A stretch of DNA of 27,747 nt from an uncultured Collinsella sp. (GCA_934646865.1 CAKUEU010000021.1:1-27747), one strand, 5' to 3'. Positions 1-8,588 are shown, counted from the stretch's first letter. Notes: a model not told the origin generated them from the sequence alone. Translations and numbers: made by a program.

Positions 1-458
1 GGCTTGGTGGAACCCTGGACGGTGTCGCCCTTAAAGCCCGGGTCGGTCTGGACGATGGTGGTCTCGATGAACATCGGTGGGGTCACACCCATGAGCTCAT
101 CGTCAGCGAAGAGCAGCTGGCAGATGTCGTTCTCGCGCAGCCACTTGGAGTTCTCGCCCACCATGTCCTCGGGAACGGGGACCTGCTCATAGGACTCGTT
201 GTCCATGAAGATGTAGTCGGTGCCATCGTTGTAGAGGTACTGGAACTCACGGGTGGTGAGCATGACGCTCTCGAACTTGGTACCGGCGTTGCAGGTGTTC
301 TCAACGACGCGGCCGCTCTTGATGTCGCGGGTCTTGTAGCGCACAAAAGCACCGCCCTTGCCCGGCTTGACGTGCTGGAACTCGACGATGGTATAAACCT
401 TGTCCTTAATACGGAGACCGAGGCCGTTCTTGAAGTCGGCGGTAGAAATGGTAGGCAT
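1..458 (-). CDS. efp: Elongation factor P (3' end cut by the window edge)
   Basis: EF-P binds between the P and E sites of the ribosome and helps form peptide bonds at proline stretches. About 152 codons are visible, covering the N-terminal KOW-like domain and most of the first OB domain; the C-terminal OB domain lies outside. The N-terminus reads MPTISTADFKNGL, and the loop KPGKGGAF places a lysine at residue 34, where E. coli EF-P carries its modified lysine. No modification gene is visible here. The ATG is preceded by the ribosome binding site GAAAGG about 6 bases upstream. A perfect TATAAT lies about 60 bases upstream and a terminator closes the preceding pepP gene, so efp is probably transcribed on its own. 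Order pepP-efp matches yqhT-efp in Bacillus subtilis. Confidence 0.95.
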   Translation of the reverse strand, partial: MPTISTADFKNGLGLRIKDKVYTIVEFQHVKPGKGGAFVRYKTRDIKSGRVVENTCNAGTKFESVMLTTREFQYLYNDGTDYIFMDNESYEQVPVPEDMVGENSKWLRENDICQLLFADDELMGVTPPMFIETTIVQTDPGFKGDTVQGSTK

Positions 459-515
459 AGCGACCTTTCTTCTTATGGGCAGAACGCACAAGCGTCCAAA
501 TTACATACGACCGAA

Positions 516-521
516 ATTATA
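516..521 (-). promoter_or_regulatory. Candidate -10 box of the efp promoter
   Basis: The minus strand reads a perfect TATAAT here, just after the pepP terminator and about 60 bases before the efp ATG. No good -35 is seen at 17 bases (GCTGCA). The call rests on the -10 and its position. Confidence 0.5.
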
Positions 522-551
522 CACTTGCAGACGGCGCCTGCAGCGAGCGCA

Positions 552-597
552 TAAAAAGAGAACGCGGGGCGCCCGAATAGCTCCGGACGCCCCGCCC
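552..597 (-). terminator. Rho-independent terminator of pepP
   Basis: An 11-base stem (564-574 with 585-595, one C/A mismatch) rich in G and C, with a 10-base loop, is followed on the minus strand by TTCTCTTTTTATG. It starts about 20 bases after the pepP stop and separates pepP from efp. Confidence 0.8.
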
Positions 598-616
598 AAA
601 TATCTATCGAAGAGGG

Positions 617-1747
617 CTAGCAGTCGATAACGTGAAGGTCATGCGGCGTCTTGGTGAAGGGCTCGTAGCCGTTCTCGGTGACCACGCCGTAGTCCTCCAG
701 GCGCACGCCGCCCACACCGGGCAGGTACACGCCGGGCTCCATGGTGATAACCGAGCCGACCTCGATGATATTCTTGCTGCGGTTGAAGTTGGGCAGCTCG
801 TGGATGTCAATGCCCACGCCGTGGCCCAGACCATGGTTGTAGTAATCGCCATAGCCGGCATCGCCGATGATCTTCTTGGAAAGCTTGAAAATGTCGTTGC
901 CCTCGACGCCCGGATGGATGGCGGCGACGCACTCCTCGTGGGTGCGGCGTACGAGCGCGTACAGGTCGAGCTGTTCTTGCGTGGGCTCGCCCATCACGAC
1001 GGTACGAGTCATGTCGGAGCGGTAGTCGCAATAGCCCGCGCCATAATCCATGAGTACGAAGTCGCCCTTCTCAATCACGCGGTCGCTCGGGACGGCATGC
1101 GGGTTGGCGGTGTTGGGGCCGCTCGCCACGATGGAGCCGAAAGCCAGGCTGTCGGCGCCGTTGGCGAACATAAAGTTCTCGAGCTCGTTGCGAACCTGCT
1201 TCTCGGTCATGCCGGGTTTAATAAATCCGAGCATATGCTGGAAGGCGGCGTCGGTGATCGACTGCGCATGGCGCATGAGCTCGATCTCCTCGGCGTCCTT
1301 GATGGCGCGCATCTTGCGAATGTCGTCATGCATCAGCGGCAACATGCAGGCGACGGAACGATCCTCCAAACCACGCTGAATACCCTGGTAGAAATTGATC
1401 TGCATATCGTCCTCGACAGCGCAGACGCGGCACTTGTTGGCCGCGATCTTGCCGGCGACCCAACCGGGTATGGTGCCCTCGTCCATGTCGTAGACCCAGG
1501 GGCTGCCGGCGGGCGTGTTCTCCTCAAAGCTGTTGAGATAGCGCGAGTCGGTATGGAACAGGCACTGGTCGGCCGTAATAAACGCAGCGTGCGGGAACTC
1601 GAAGGTGTAATCGAAAACGCCCTTGACGCCCGTAAGCCAACGAAGATTAGCCTCGTCGCGCACCACGATGGCGTCGTAACCGCGCTCAACCATTAGGGCA
1701 CGGACACGCTCGATACGACCGGCAGGACCGGCAGCAAACTCAGACAT
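617..1747 (-). CDS. pepP: Xaa-Pro aminopeptidase / M24 family metallopeptidase
   Basis: This cytoplasmic dimetal peptidase of family M24 probably removes N-terminal residues that precede proline. It has 376 residues: a creatinase-like N-terminal domain (about 10-140) and a pita-bread catalytic domain (about 150-376). All five metal ligands are visible: Asp234 (VLMDYGAG), Asp245 (RSDMTRT), His309 ([10 protein letters not shown]), Glu337 (ITMEPGVY) and Glu351 (VRLEDYGVV). The ATG at 1747 follows AAGAAAGGA at good spacing; an in-frame ATG 45 bases upstream has no binding site and would add an unlikely tail. It lies between the aroB-like gene and efp, with its own candidate promoter and terminator. 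The substrate (dipeptide or longer) cannot be decided from sequence. Confidence 0.93.
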   Translation of the reverse strand: MSEFAAGPAGRIERVRALMVERGYDAIVVRDEANLRWLTGVKGVFDYTFEFPHAAFITADQCLFHTDSRYLNSFEENTPAGSPWVYDMDEGTIPGWVAGKIAANKCRVCAVEDDMQINFYQGIQRGLEDRSVACMLPLMHDDIRKMRAIKDAEEIELMRHAQSITDAAFQHMLGFIKPGMTEKQVRNELENFMFANGADSLAFGSIVASGPNTANPHAVPSDRVIEKGDFVLMDYGAGYCDYRSDMTRTVVMGEPTQEQLDLYALVRRTHEECVAAIHPGVEGNDIFKLSKKIIGDAGYGDYYNHGLGHGVGIDIHELPNFNRSKNIIEVGSVITMEPGVYLPGVGGVRLEDYGVVTENGYEPFTKTPHDLHVIDC

Positions 1748-1802
1748 GCAGATTCCTTTCTTGTTGTCTTCATAAAGACGGGACGGGCTCAATCAACGTA
1801 CG

Positions 1803-1818
1803 GAATCGCAAGCGATTC
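1803..1818. repeat. Perfect 16-base palindrome in the pepP leader
   Basis: GAATCGC and GCGATTC are separated by AA, forming a perfect 7-base dyad between the candidate pepP promoter and its start codon. It could be an operator or a small RNA hairpin; nothing identifies a binding protein. Confidence 0.4.
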
Positions 1819-1846
1819 GCAACCGATTGGAAACCCGCCCATCAAC

Positions 1847-1872
1847 ATGATACGAAAGACTATGGATGTCAA
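1847..1872 (-). promoter_or_regulatory. Candidate pepP promoter
   Basis: The minus strand has a perfect TTGACA (1867-1872) just after the aroB-like stop codon and TATCAT (1847-1852). The spacing is only 14 bases, shorter than optimal, so the -10 may be placed differently. Confidence 0.35.
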
Positions 1873-1878
1873 TAAATC

Positions 1879-2988
1879 CTAGAGAAGATCTTTGCGAGAA
1901 GCCAAGTATGCGTGAGCATGGCGCTCAAGAACCTCGTCCTCAACGCTCGTTAGACGAATGGCGCCGAGTGCCGCGGGCAGCGGCAACATACTACGGTTCG
2001 AGCGGGCAAACTGCTGCCTGCGGAACTCCTCGATATATGCGGCAGGCTCCAGATCGAAGGCGAGCTCCTCGATACCAAAGTCCTCCAGGCAGTCATCGAC
2101 CTCAAAGACGTAATCGATATCAAAGTCGCAGGCATCATGTGCTAGACGCGCCTCAAAGCGCATGCCCTCAGACAGCAGCTGGTAGGCAGGAACCTGCGCC
2201 GCGGCTTTGCCCAGGCAGACGCGCAGGGTACGCTCCCCCATCTTGCCAAAATCGAGCGCATGGCGGGCGCTCGGGTTCGTTGCCATTAGTGCGTCCTTGC
2301 GGGCAGTCTGAGACCACTGAACGGCATTGACGAGCGCGACCTCCTCGCCCGCGAGAATTTCGGGGACGGTCTCGGTAAACTGATTCCAACGGGACTTGCT
2401 GCTCGAAAGCATGGTGCCAACGAGTATCGCATAGCCGAGCTTGAGATCCTCGGGGTCTGCCTCGCGAACAAGGTCGAGGTCACACACGACCAAGCCCGGC
2501 TCGGGACGGAACGCGATAGCGGGAAGCGCATGCGCCGACGAGGCGACAAGCGGTTTCATGGTCGTCGCGACCGTGAGCATGGCGTCAAACGTCGTCGGCA
2601 GTAAGGCGCACTCGGTGCGACCGCACCACTGATTGGCACACCAGCAAACGACTGAGCAGGTCGCCGTGTCGCCGACAGCGACAACGAGATCGTCACAGGT
2701 AATGCCATTAGCCGACAGGGCGCCAAAGACGGTATCGGCATCGACCAGCGTAGCACCGGCAGGCGAAACCTCGAGGACGAGCAACGACACGGCAAAACCG
2801 GCGTCAACCAGTGCATGCTCGACAGCCTCGCCAAAACGCTCGGATGTAGCGTCGTTCCAAACCACCATCGCGCGCTTAGGCTTGCCCACAGCCGAGGCAA
2901 ACATGCGCGGCAGCTCCTCGAACGCGCCCAATCCGACGCGAACATCGACACTGCGGTTTTGGAAATTGATAAGTTGACGGCGAATCAT
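1879..2988 (-). CDS. 3-dehydroquinate synthase (AroB)-like protein lacking the metal ligands
   Basis: The 369-residue protein follows the fold order of 3-dehydroquinate synthase, the second step of the shikimate pathway. The nucleotide-binding segment (LVVAVGDTAT, 101-110), a conserved PTT (131-133) and a VVCDLDLV strand (167-174) can be aligned. The residues that make the family catalytic are not seen. The usual GGGVVGD-type glycine loop is reduced. The AE..K helix reads AILVG (187-191), and the LNFGHT..HA motif reads LDFGKMGERT (245-254). The later HGEAV motif reads LLSEGM (271-276). All three zinc ligands (Glu, His, His) therefore appear replaced. The start is the ATG overlapping the aroK stop (ATGA), which implies translational coupling. 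It may be a pseudoenzyme, a regulator of AroK, or a strongly diverged enzyme. Reading frame and codon use are intact. Confidence 0.75.
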   Translation of the reverse strand: MIRRQLINFQNRSVDVRVGLGAFEELPRMFASAVGKPKRAMVVWNDATSERFGEAVEHALVDAGFAVSLLVLEVSPAGATLVDADTVFGALSANGITCDDLVVAVGDTATCSVVCWCANQWCGRTECALLPTTFDAMLTVATTMKPLVASSAHALPAIAFRPEPGLVVCDLDLVREADPEDLKLGYAILVGTMLSSSKSRWNQFTETVPEILAGEEVALVNAVQWSQTARKDALMATNPSARHALDFGKMGERTLRVCLGKAAAQVPAYQLLSEGMRFEARLAHDACDFDIDYVFEVDDCLEDFGIEELAFDLEPAAYIEEFRRQQFARSNRSMLPLPAALGAIRLTSVEDEVLERHAHAYLASRKDLL

Positions 2989-3518
2989 AGCAGTCCACGC
3001 TCCAAAAGCATCTCGGCACAAAGGTAGGAAACGTCCTCGAAGGACTTGTTGCGAATATCAAGGGTAATGTCGGCGGCCTGGCGATACAGCGGACGGCGAT
3101 GCTCAAATAGGCGCGCCGCATGCTCGGGCGAGCGGAAATCGGGCCGAGTATCCGAGCGGCGAATCTGGCGCATCGAGTCCTCAAAGTCGCCTTCAAGATA
3201 CACGCACGTACCCATCTCGTGCATCAGCTCAATGTTCACCGGCGTCTCGACGATGCCGCCCCCGCACGAAACCAGCAGGCTGCGCTCGCTTCGGAGTGAA
3301 CGCAGCGCCGAGGTCTCGAGCTCACGAAAGCGACCCTCGCCCTCGGTCTCAAAAATCTCGGTCACCGACTTGCCGCAGCGGCGCACGACCAGACGATCGG
3401 TGTCGATGAATCGGCGCTTGAACATAGTGCCGACGTTGCGCGCGAGCGTCGACTTGCCCGCGCCCAAAAAGCCGATAAAGAAAATATGGTCGCAGCCGTG
3501 TTTGATATGCTGAGACAT
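2985..3518 (-). CDS. aroK: Shikimate kinase
   Basis: It phosphorylates shikimate at the 3-hydroxyl with ATP in the pathway to chorismate. The 177 residues match the usual family length. Visible motifs are the P-loop GFLGAGKST (16-24), the DTD shikimate/Mg site (39-41), the FRELE arginine (Arg65), the GGG substrate loop (86-88), the lid arginine (RPDF, Arg125) and the RRPLY arginine (about 142). All expected catalytic and binding residues are present, unlike in its partner. A site GAGGAATAGG precedes the ATG. Its stop overlaps the start of the aroB-like gene by four bases, and it begins 8 bases after the HAD phosphatase gene stops. Confidence 0.95.
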   Translation of the reverse strand: MSQHIKHGCDHIFFIGFLGAGKSTLARNVGTMFKRRFIDTDRLVVRRCGKSVTEIFETEGEGRFRELETSALRSLRSERSLLVSCGGGIVETPVNIELMHEMGTCVYLEGDFEDSMRQIRRSDTRPDFRSPEHAARLFEHRRPLYRQAADITLDIRNKSFEDVSYLCAEMLLERGLL

Positions 3519-3526
3519 GGCGAAAC

Positions 3527-4024
3527 CTATTCCTCGCAGGGAAGGTCGCGCAGTGCCCGGCGCTCAAAGATACGGAAGATCTGCGTATACCACAAGTCCT
3601 GCGTGGCCTGCGGCTTAACCAGGATGGTGTCGACACCGGCGAAATTGCCGCTCCACACGTCCGTGTAGAGCTGGTCGCCGATCAGCACGGCCTCATCGGC
3701 CGTCGCGCCCAGGCGCTTAAGACCGGCCTTGAGAGCAAACGGCGCCGGCTTCATGGCGTGGCTGATGGCCTCGAGCCCCAGCTCGCGGGCAGACGCCATG
3801 ACCTGGTCGCGATGCCAGTTATTGGACACCATGCACAGCTTAAAGCCCTTGGCATGGGCGGCTTTGAGCCAAGCGGAAACCGCAGCGGGAACCTGCTCGG
3901 TATCGCGCGGAACCAAAGTGTTATCACGGTCGAGCAAAATGGCTCGCTTGCCGTCGGCCCACAAGGTATCGAGGTCGATGCGGTCGACCGAGGCAACATA
4001 TCGTTTGGGGCTAAAAATCCTCAT
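3527..4024 (-). CDS. YqeG-family HAD-type (IIIA) phosphatase
   Basis: A 165-residue cytoplasmic HAD-superfamily hydrolase of the YqeG family. Motif I is LDRDNTLV (31-38) with the nucleophile and acid aspartates Asp32 and Asp34. Motif II is the VSNNW segment (66-70), a lysine lies in MKPAP (91-95), and motif IV is GDQLYTDV (116-123). The substrate is unknown; relatives act on phosphoglycolipids or sugar phosphates. In Firmicutes yqeG lies near aroE and yqeH, so its neighbourhood with shikimate genes is familiar. The ATG at 4024 begins two bases after the mltG stop. A TTG at 4036 inside mltG is possible but less likely. Confidence 0.88.
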   Translation of the reverse strand: MRIFSPKRYVASVDRIDLDTLWADGKRAILLDRDNTLVPRDTEQVPAAVSAWLKAAHAKGFKLCMVSNNWHRDQVMASARELGLEAISHAMKPAPFALKAGLKRLGATADEAVLIGDQLYTDVWSGNFAGVDTILVKPQATQDLWYTQIFRIFERRALRDLPCEE

Positions 4025-4026
4025 GA

Positions 4027-5418
4027 TCAATTCCAAGACTGTTGGTGCTCTTCGTAGGTCTGCGAGAAATACTCCTCGTCCTGCGTAATGTAGAAATACA
4101 GGTCATCGGAGTCTGTCGGCTCAAGAGTGGCCTTGAGCGCTTCGAGCGACGGAGAGCAGATGGGCGTGGGCGGAAGGCCCTCGTGCTTGTAGGTGTTGTA
4201 GGGGCTATCGCTCTGCAGGTCGTCGGCGGTAACCTCGCCGCCGGTGACATACATCATGGTCGCATCGCTGTTGAGATAACGCAGGCCATCGAGCTTGCCC
4301 GCCAGGCGGTTATAGAACACCGATGCCACATGCGCGCGCTGATCGGCGTTGAGACCCTCGCGCTCGACGATGGAGGCAAGGTTGACGATGTCGTAGTCGG
4401 ACATCTCCACGCCATAGCGTTCCTTGATCTTGGCCTCGCAGCCGGCAAAATCGAGCGACTTGTACTCAGCCTTAAACTGGTCGAGCATCGCGCGAATCAC
4501 ATCATCTGCCGTGGGCGAATCGCCCAACGAATACGTCTTGGGGAACAGGAAACCCTCAAGCGAATCGTTGGCGGCATCTTTCAGGAAGCCATAGTCATTT
4601 ACGTAGTAGGATGCCTTGGCCTGGTTAAGGAAGTCTTCCTTAGAAATGCTGTCATAAGCCTGTGCCACACGGTCGGCTACCTGGTCAACGGTCAAGCCCT
4701 CTGGGATCGTAAGCGTATTGGATCCGGCGTTGGGGCCTTCCATCAGCTGCTGGACGACCTTCGTCGCATCCATAAGCGTGGTAAACGAGTAGGTGCCGGG
4801 CTTGAGCGACATATCGGCGTTGAGCTTTTTGACCGCCGCGTAGTAATCCTTGGGGTTCTCGACGATATGGTTCTCGGAGAGAATCGAGGCGATCGTGTCA
4901 CCCGAGGCACCGTCGGGAATCGTAATGGTGACCTGCTGACCAGCCGTGACCTTCGTATCCCCACCGGTAAAGAAGCCTTTGACGGCCGGTACGACAAAGA
5001 AGACGATCGCGACAAGGACGAGCACCGCCACCACGGCGCCGATAATCATGGGCACTGGGGAGCTTTTCTTTTGGACGCCGCGGCGGACATGCGTGTTGTA
5101 GCTCGAACGCGTCGCGGGAGCCACACCGTGCGAGCCATGGGCGCGATGCGCATGAGATTGCGATTGAGGTACCTGCGCGCGTTGCGTAGGAGCCTGCCGC
5201 TTAAAGCGAGTGCCGCCAGTGGGCTGCGCCGAACGAGCAGTTGGCTGCTGAGTCGTTCGCTGGGCGGGGCGGGCCGCATGCGAGGAGGGCTGCGCCGGAC
5301 GTGCAACAGGCTGAGCCGGACGCTGTGTCGGCTGCACCGGGCGCTGGCCTGCCTGGACAGGGCGCGACACGGGCTGTCCCTGGCGATTCGGCTGGCGCGG
5401 GTCGGAAGCGCTAGGCAT
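4027..5418 (-). CDS. mltG: Endolytic transglycosylase MltG (YceG-like) with a long Pro/Gln-rich cytoplasmic tail
   Basis: MltG is a membrane-anchored lytic transglycosylase that cuts nascent peptidoglycan and limits glycan strand length. Of 463 residues, the first 120 are a Pro/Gln/Arg-rich low-complexity tail with repeated RPAQP and RPVQ units. One membrane segment follows (about 123-146), then a LysM-like subdomain (about 155-200) and the YceG catalytic domain (about 235-463). The motif LASIVEREG (347-355) contains Glu352, which should correspond to E. coli Glu218. NSDATMMY (383-390) and SPYNTYKHEGLPPTPI (405-420) are family signatures. The start overlaps the ruvX stop by 8 bases. The tail is predicted cytoplasmic, with Arg/Lys residues before the membrane segment. 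Confidence 0.93.
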   Translation of the reverse strand: MPSASDPRQPNRQGQPVSRPVQAGQRPVQPTQRPAQPVARPAQPSSHAARPAQRTTQQPTARSAQPTGGTRFKRQAPTQRAQVPQSQSHAHRAHGSHGVAPATRSSYNTHVRRGVQKKSSPVPMIIGAVVAVLVLVAIVFFVVPAVKGFFTGGDTKVTAGQQVTITIPDGASGDTIASILSENHIVENPKDYYAAVKKLNADMSLKPGTYSFTTLMDATKVVQQLMEGPNAGSNTLTIPEGLTVDQVADRVAQAYDSISKEDFLNQAKASYYVNDYGFLKDAANDSLEGFLFPKTYSLGDSPTADDVIRAMLDQFKAEYKSLDFAGCEAKIKERYGVEMSDYDIVNLASIVEREGLNADQRAHVASVFYNRLAGKLDGLRYLNSDATMMYVTGGEVTADDLQSDSPYNTYKHEGLPPTPICSPSLEALKATLEPTDSDDLYFYITQDEEYFSQTYEEHQQSWN

Positions 5419-5839
5419 GCTGAACCTCCTCGTTTTTACGATCGAGCCACGTCTGCAAAAACAGGCTGGCGGCGATCATGTCAATCTTGCCCCTCATCTG
5501 CTTTTCGTTGAGTCCCTGCTCGCGCAGGATGCGCTTGGCCTCTTGCGAGGACAGACGCTCGTCCTCAAACTCCAGCGGAAGATCGAGCTCGTCGGCAATC
5601 TTTTGCGCCACGGCGGCGACGCGCTCGGCCTGGGGGCCGGGCTCACCGGCCATGGTCAGGGGACGTCCGCTTACCAGAATGTCGGGCTCATAGTCCTCGA
5701 CCAGGTAGCGAAACGTCTTGGCCATACCGGTGACTTCGGCAGCCGGGAGCACCTTGACGGGCATCGCCATCTTGCCATCACGGCTCGAGACGGCAATGCC
5801 AATCCTGGTCTCCCCTATGTCCAGTGCGAGCGCGACCAC
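5411..5839 (-). CDS. ruvX: Holliday junction resolvase-like / pre-16S rRNA nuclease RuvX (YqgF)
   Basis: A 142-residue RNase H-fold protein of the YqgF family, implicated in 16S rRNA 5' end maturation. The first strand has DIGETRIGIA with the catalytic Asp, the middle has DERLSSQEA, and a third acidic residue is in KIDMIAASLFL. The start appears to be GTG; no strong ribosome binding site is seen. It lies 17 bases after alaS and overlaps mltG. The order alaS-ruvX-mltG is common in Gram-positive genomes. Confidence 0.92.
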   Translation of the reverse strand: MVALALDIGETRIGIAVSSRDGKMAMPVKVLPAAEVTGMAKTFRYLVEDYEPDILVSGRPLTMAGEPGPQAERVAAVAQKIADELDLPLEFEDERLSSQEAKRILREQGLNEKQMRGKIDMIAASLFLQTWLDRKNEEVQHA

Positions 5840-5856
5840 AGCGACTACTTAGGTTC

Positions 5857-8514
5857 TTAGGCGCCGAGCGCGGTCTTGGCGGCCGCGAGGGCATCGGCGA
5901 TACCGGCGGCGTTCTTGCCACCGGCCTGGGCCATGTTGGGACGACCGCCACCGCGACCGTCGACCAGGCCCGCAATCTGCTTGATCACGTTACCGGCGTG
6001 GAAACCGGCCTTGACGGCATCGTCGGAGCCGGCGGCGAGCAGGGCCGGAGTGCCCTTCTCGGTCACGCTGGCGACGACGCAGGCGACGGGGCCGGCGACC
6101 TTCTGGTGCACGGTGTCCCACACGTTACGCAGGTCAGCGGCCTCGAGACCCTGAAGCTCAGCGACAACGAGCTTGTAGCCGTCGAGCTCGACGGCGCCGT
6201 CGATGGCGCTGGAGATGGCATCGGAGGAGCCACCGGTGAGCGCTTTCTTGAGCTTGTTGGAAGTCTCGCGGAGCTCGGCCTGCAGGTTCTCCACACGGGC
6301 GGGGACCTCGTCGACGCGGCACTTGAGCGCGGCGGCAGCGGCGTCGACGAGTGCCAGGCGGTCGGCCATATAGTCGAGCGCACCCTTGGAGGTCACGGCC
6401 TCGATACGGCGGACGTTCGAGCCCGTGGAAGACTCGGAAATGATCTTGAACAGACCGATCTCGGCGGTGTTGGCGGCATGCGTACCACCGCAGAGCTCGC
6501 GGGAGAACGGCTGGTCCTCGGCGCCCACGGAGACGACGCGGACGACGTCGCCGTACTTCTCGCCAAACAGGGCGACAGCACCGGCGGCCTTGGCCTCGTC
6601 GATGCCCATGACGCGGGTCACGACCGGCTTGGAAGCAAAGATCTGCTGGTTGACCAGGTCCTCGACAGCCTTGAGTTGCTCGGAGGACAGGGCCTCGAAG
6701 TGCGTGAAGTCAAAGCGCAGGTGCTCGGGCGTCACCAGCGAGCCGGCCTGGGAGACATGCTCGCCCAGGACCTGCTTAAGCGCGGCGTCGAGCAGGTGCG
6801 TAGCGGTGTGGTTGCGACGCAGGAAGCCACGGCGCTCGGCGTCGAGCGCGGCGGTCACGGTAGCACCGACGGTCAGCGTACCCTCGGTGACGTGGGCGAC
6901 GTGAGCATACAGGCCGTTGTGGTTCTTGGTATCGGAAACGGTCAGCGCAACGCCCTCGGCGGAAAGCTCGCCGGCGTCACCCTGCTGGCCGCCCATCTCG
7001 GCGTAGAACGGGGTGCGGTCGAGCACAACCTCGACATCCTCGCCGGCGGCAGCGGACTCAACAGACTCGCCGTTGCGCACGATAGCGACAACCCTGGCAC
7101 CCTCGATCACATCGTTGTCATAGCCGTCGAACTCGGTCGCGGCGACCTTGTCCGAAAGCTCGACCCACACGTCGTTGAAGCTGCCCCACGCGTCGCCCTT
7201 GGCATTGGCGCGAGCGCGGGCCTTCTGGTCCTCCATGCAGGCGGTGAAGCCGTCCATGTCGACGTCGTGGCCAGCAGCGCCGGCGATCTCGATAGTCAGG
7301 TCAATGGGGAAACCAAAGGTGTCATGCAGCTTAAAGGCAACGTCGCCCGGAAGGACAGCACCCTCGGCAAGCGCGGCCAGGGCCTCGTCCAGGTAGACGC
7401 GACCGTTATCGAGTGTCGTGGAGAAGCGCTCCTCCTCGGAAGCGACGATACCCTTGACGAGTGCTACGTTCTTGAGCAGCTCGGGATAGGCCTCGCCCAT
7501 CTGGGCGTTGACCTCGTCGATGAACTTGGTCAGGAAGGCGCCCTCGATGCCCAGCAGGCGACCGTGGAACACGGCGCGACGGAGCAGACGGCGCAGGACG
7601 TACTCGCGACCCTCGTTACCGGGCAGGATGCCGTCGGAGATCATGAAGTCGACGGCACGCGAGTGGTCGGCAATGATGCGCAGGGAGCGGCTGGCACCGG
7701 AGTAATCGTCGGCGTCATAGGTCTTGCCGCTGATCTCCTCGCCCAGCTTGATGAGGTGCTGCATCAGATCGCCATCGTAGTTGGCGGTCTTGTGCTGCAT
7801 GATGGCGGCCATGCGCTCCAGGCCCATGCCCGTATCGAGGTTGCGGTGCGGCAGCTCCGGCATGGAGCCGTCCTCCTGGCGGTCGTACTGGGTGAACACG
7901 AGGTTCCAGAACTCCAGGAAGCGGTCGCAGTCGCAGCCGGGCTTGCAGTCGGGTTTGCCGCAGCCGACCTCCTCGCCCATGTCAAAGTAGATCTCGGAGC
8001 ACGGACCGCAGGGGCCGGTGGGGCCAGCGGCCCAGAAGTTGTCGTCCTCGCCCAGACGGGAGATGTGATCCTCGGCAACGCCCAGGGAGCGCCACACGTC
8101 GTGGGTCTCGTCGTCCTCGGTAAAGACGGTAAAGTACAGGCGGTCGAGCGGCAGCTTGAACTCCTTGGTGATGAGCTCGAAGGCCCAAGCGCAAGCCTGC
8201 TCCTTGGAGACGCCGCCAAAGGAGAAGTCACCGAGCATCTCGAAGAAGGACAGGTGACGGCCATCCTCGCCGATGCAATCGATATCGTTGGTGCGGACGC
8301 ACTTCTGGCAGGAGATCGCGCCGATCTCCTTCATGGTCTTCTTGCCCTGGTAGTACTCCTTAAACTGGTTCATGCCGGCGTTGGCAAGCAGCAGCGAAGG
8401 ATCGTCTGGAACGAGGGACGAAGAAGGATAGAGCTTAAGACCGCGCTCCTCAAAGAAGTTGAGGAACTTAGAGCGGATCTCGGCCGTAGTCATTGACGGG
8501 TAGTCAGCACTCAT
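5857..8514 (-). CDS. alaS: Alanyl-tRNA synthetase
   Basis: It charges tRNA-Ala and clears mischarged Ser/Gly-tRNA. The 885 residues cover the class II catalytic core, which begins with the typical segment TTAEIRSKFLNFFEERGL. They also include the editing domain with zinc ligands His569 and His573 (HTATH) and Cys675 and His679 (CGGTH), and a C-terminal DHHA1 domain ending with GRGGGRPNMAQAGG. The ATG at 8514 has GAGGAG 9 bases upstream; the frame stays open 90 bases further, but that part carries the promoter. It heads a six-gene unit extending to the aroB-like gene. No T-box features are seen in its short leader. Confidence 0.97.
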   Translation of the reverse strand: MSADYPSMTTAEIRSKFLNFFEERGLKLYPSSSLVPDDPSLLLANAGMNQFKEYYQGKKTMKEIGAISCQKCVRTNDIDCIGEDGRHLSFFEMLGDFSFGGVSKEQACAWAFELITKEFKLPLDRLYFTVFTEDDETHDVWRSLGVAEDHISRLGEDDNFWAAGPTGPCGPCSEIYFDMGEEVGCGKPDCKPGCDCDRFLEFWNLVFTQYDRQEDGSMPELPHRNLDTGMGLERMAAIMQHKTANYDGDLMQHLIKLGEEISGKTYDADDYSGASRSLRIIADHSRAVDFMISDGILPGNEGREYVLRRLLRRAVFHGRLLGIEGAFLTKFIDEVNAQMGEAYPELLKNVALVKGIVASEEERFSTTLDNGRVYLDEALAALAEGAVLPGDVAFKLHDTFGFPIDLTIEIAGAAGHDVDMDGFTACMEDQKARARANAKGDAWGSFNDVWVELSDKVAATEFDGYDNDVIEGARVVAIVRNGESVESAAAGEDVEVVLDRTPFYAEMGGQQGDAGELSAEGVALTVSDTKNHNGLYAHVAHVTEGTLTVGATVTAALDAERRGFLRRNHTATHLLDAALKQVLGEHVSQAGSLVTPEHLRFDFTHFEALSSEQLKAVEDLVNQQIFASKPVVTRVMGIDEAKAAGAVALFGEKYGDVVRVVSVGAEDQPFSRELCGGTHAANTAEIGLFKIISESSTGSNVRRIEAVTSKGALDYMADRLALVDAAAAALKCRVDEVPARVENLQAELRETSNKLKKALTGGSSDAISSAIDGAVELDGYKLVVAELQGLEAADLRNVWDTVHQKVAGPVACVVASVTEKGTPALLAAGSDDAVKAGFHAGNVIKQIAGLVDGRGGGRPNMAQAGGKNAAGIADALAAAKTALGA

Positions 8515-8560
8515 AGAGGGAATCTCCTCGGTTTCACATCGAAACAGTTCAAACGTAACG

Positions 8561-8588
8561 ATATTACCATCCCACCGCCCCAGTGCAA
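8561..8588 (-). promoter_or_regulatory. alaS operon promoter
   Basis: TTGCAC (8583-8588) and TAATAT (8561-8566) on the minus strand are 16 bases apart, with a TG one base before the -10. The predicted RNA start leaves a leader of about 40 bases before the alaS ATG. The -35 overlaps the T-tract of the terminator just upstream. Confidence 0.65.

Noticed and set aside
4025..4036. TTG start of the YqeG-like gene inside mltG
   Set aside because: The ATG at 4024 directly after the mltG stop gives the usual YqeG N-terminus; the TTG has no better binding site.
5058..5418. Repeated units resembling a CRISPR or tandem repeat array
   Set aside because: The units are short, imperfect and in frame, encoding RPAQP-type protein repeats in MltG.
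4042..5511. 489-codon open frame opposite mltG
   Set aside because: Antisense shadow; the minus frame has the full MltG signature.
5824..8496. 890-codon open frame on the plus strand opposite alaS
   Set aside because: It is exactly antisense to alaS, has low-complexity Gly/Val/Asp/Leu-rich translation without motifs, and no ribosome binding site. High G+C at codon position three keeps the opposite frame open.
8515..8588. T-box or other riboswitch for alaS
   Set aside because: The leader after the promoter is only about 40 bases, too short; the hairpin upstream lies before the promoter and belongs to another transcript.
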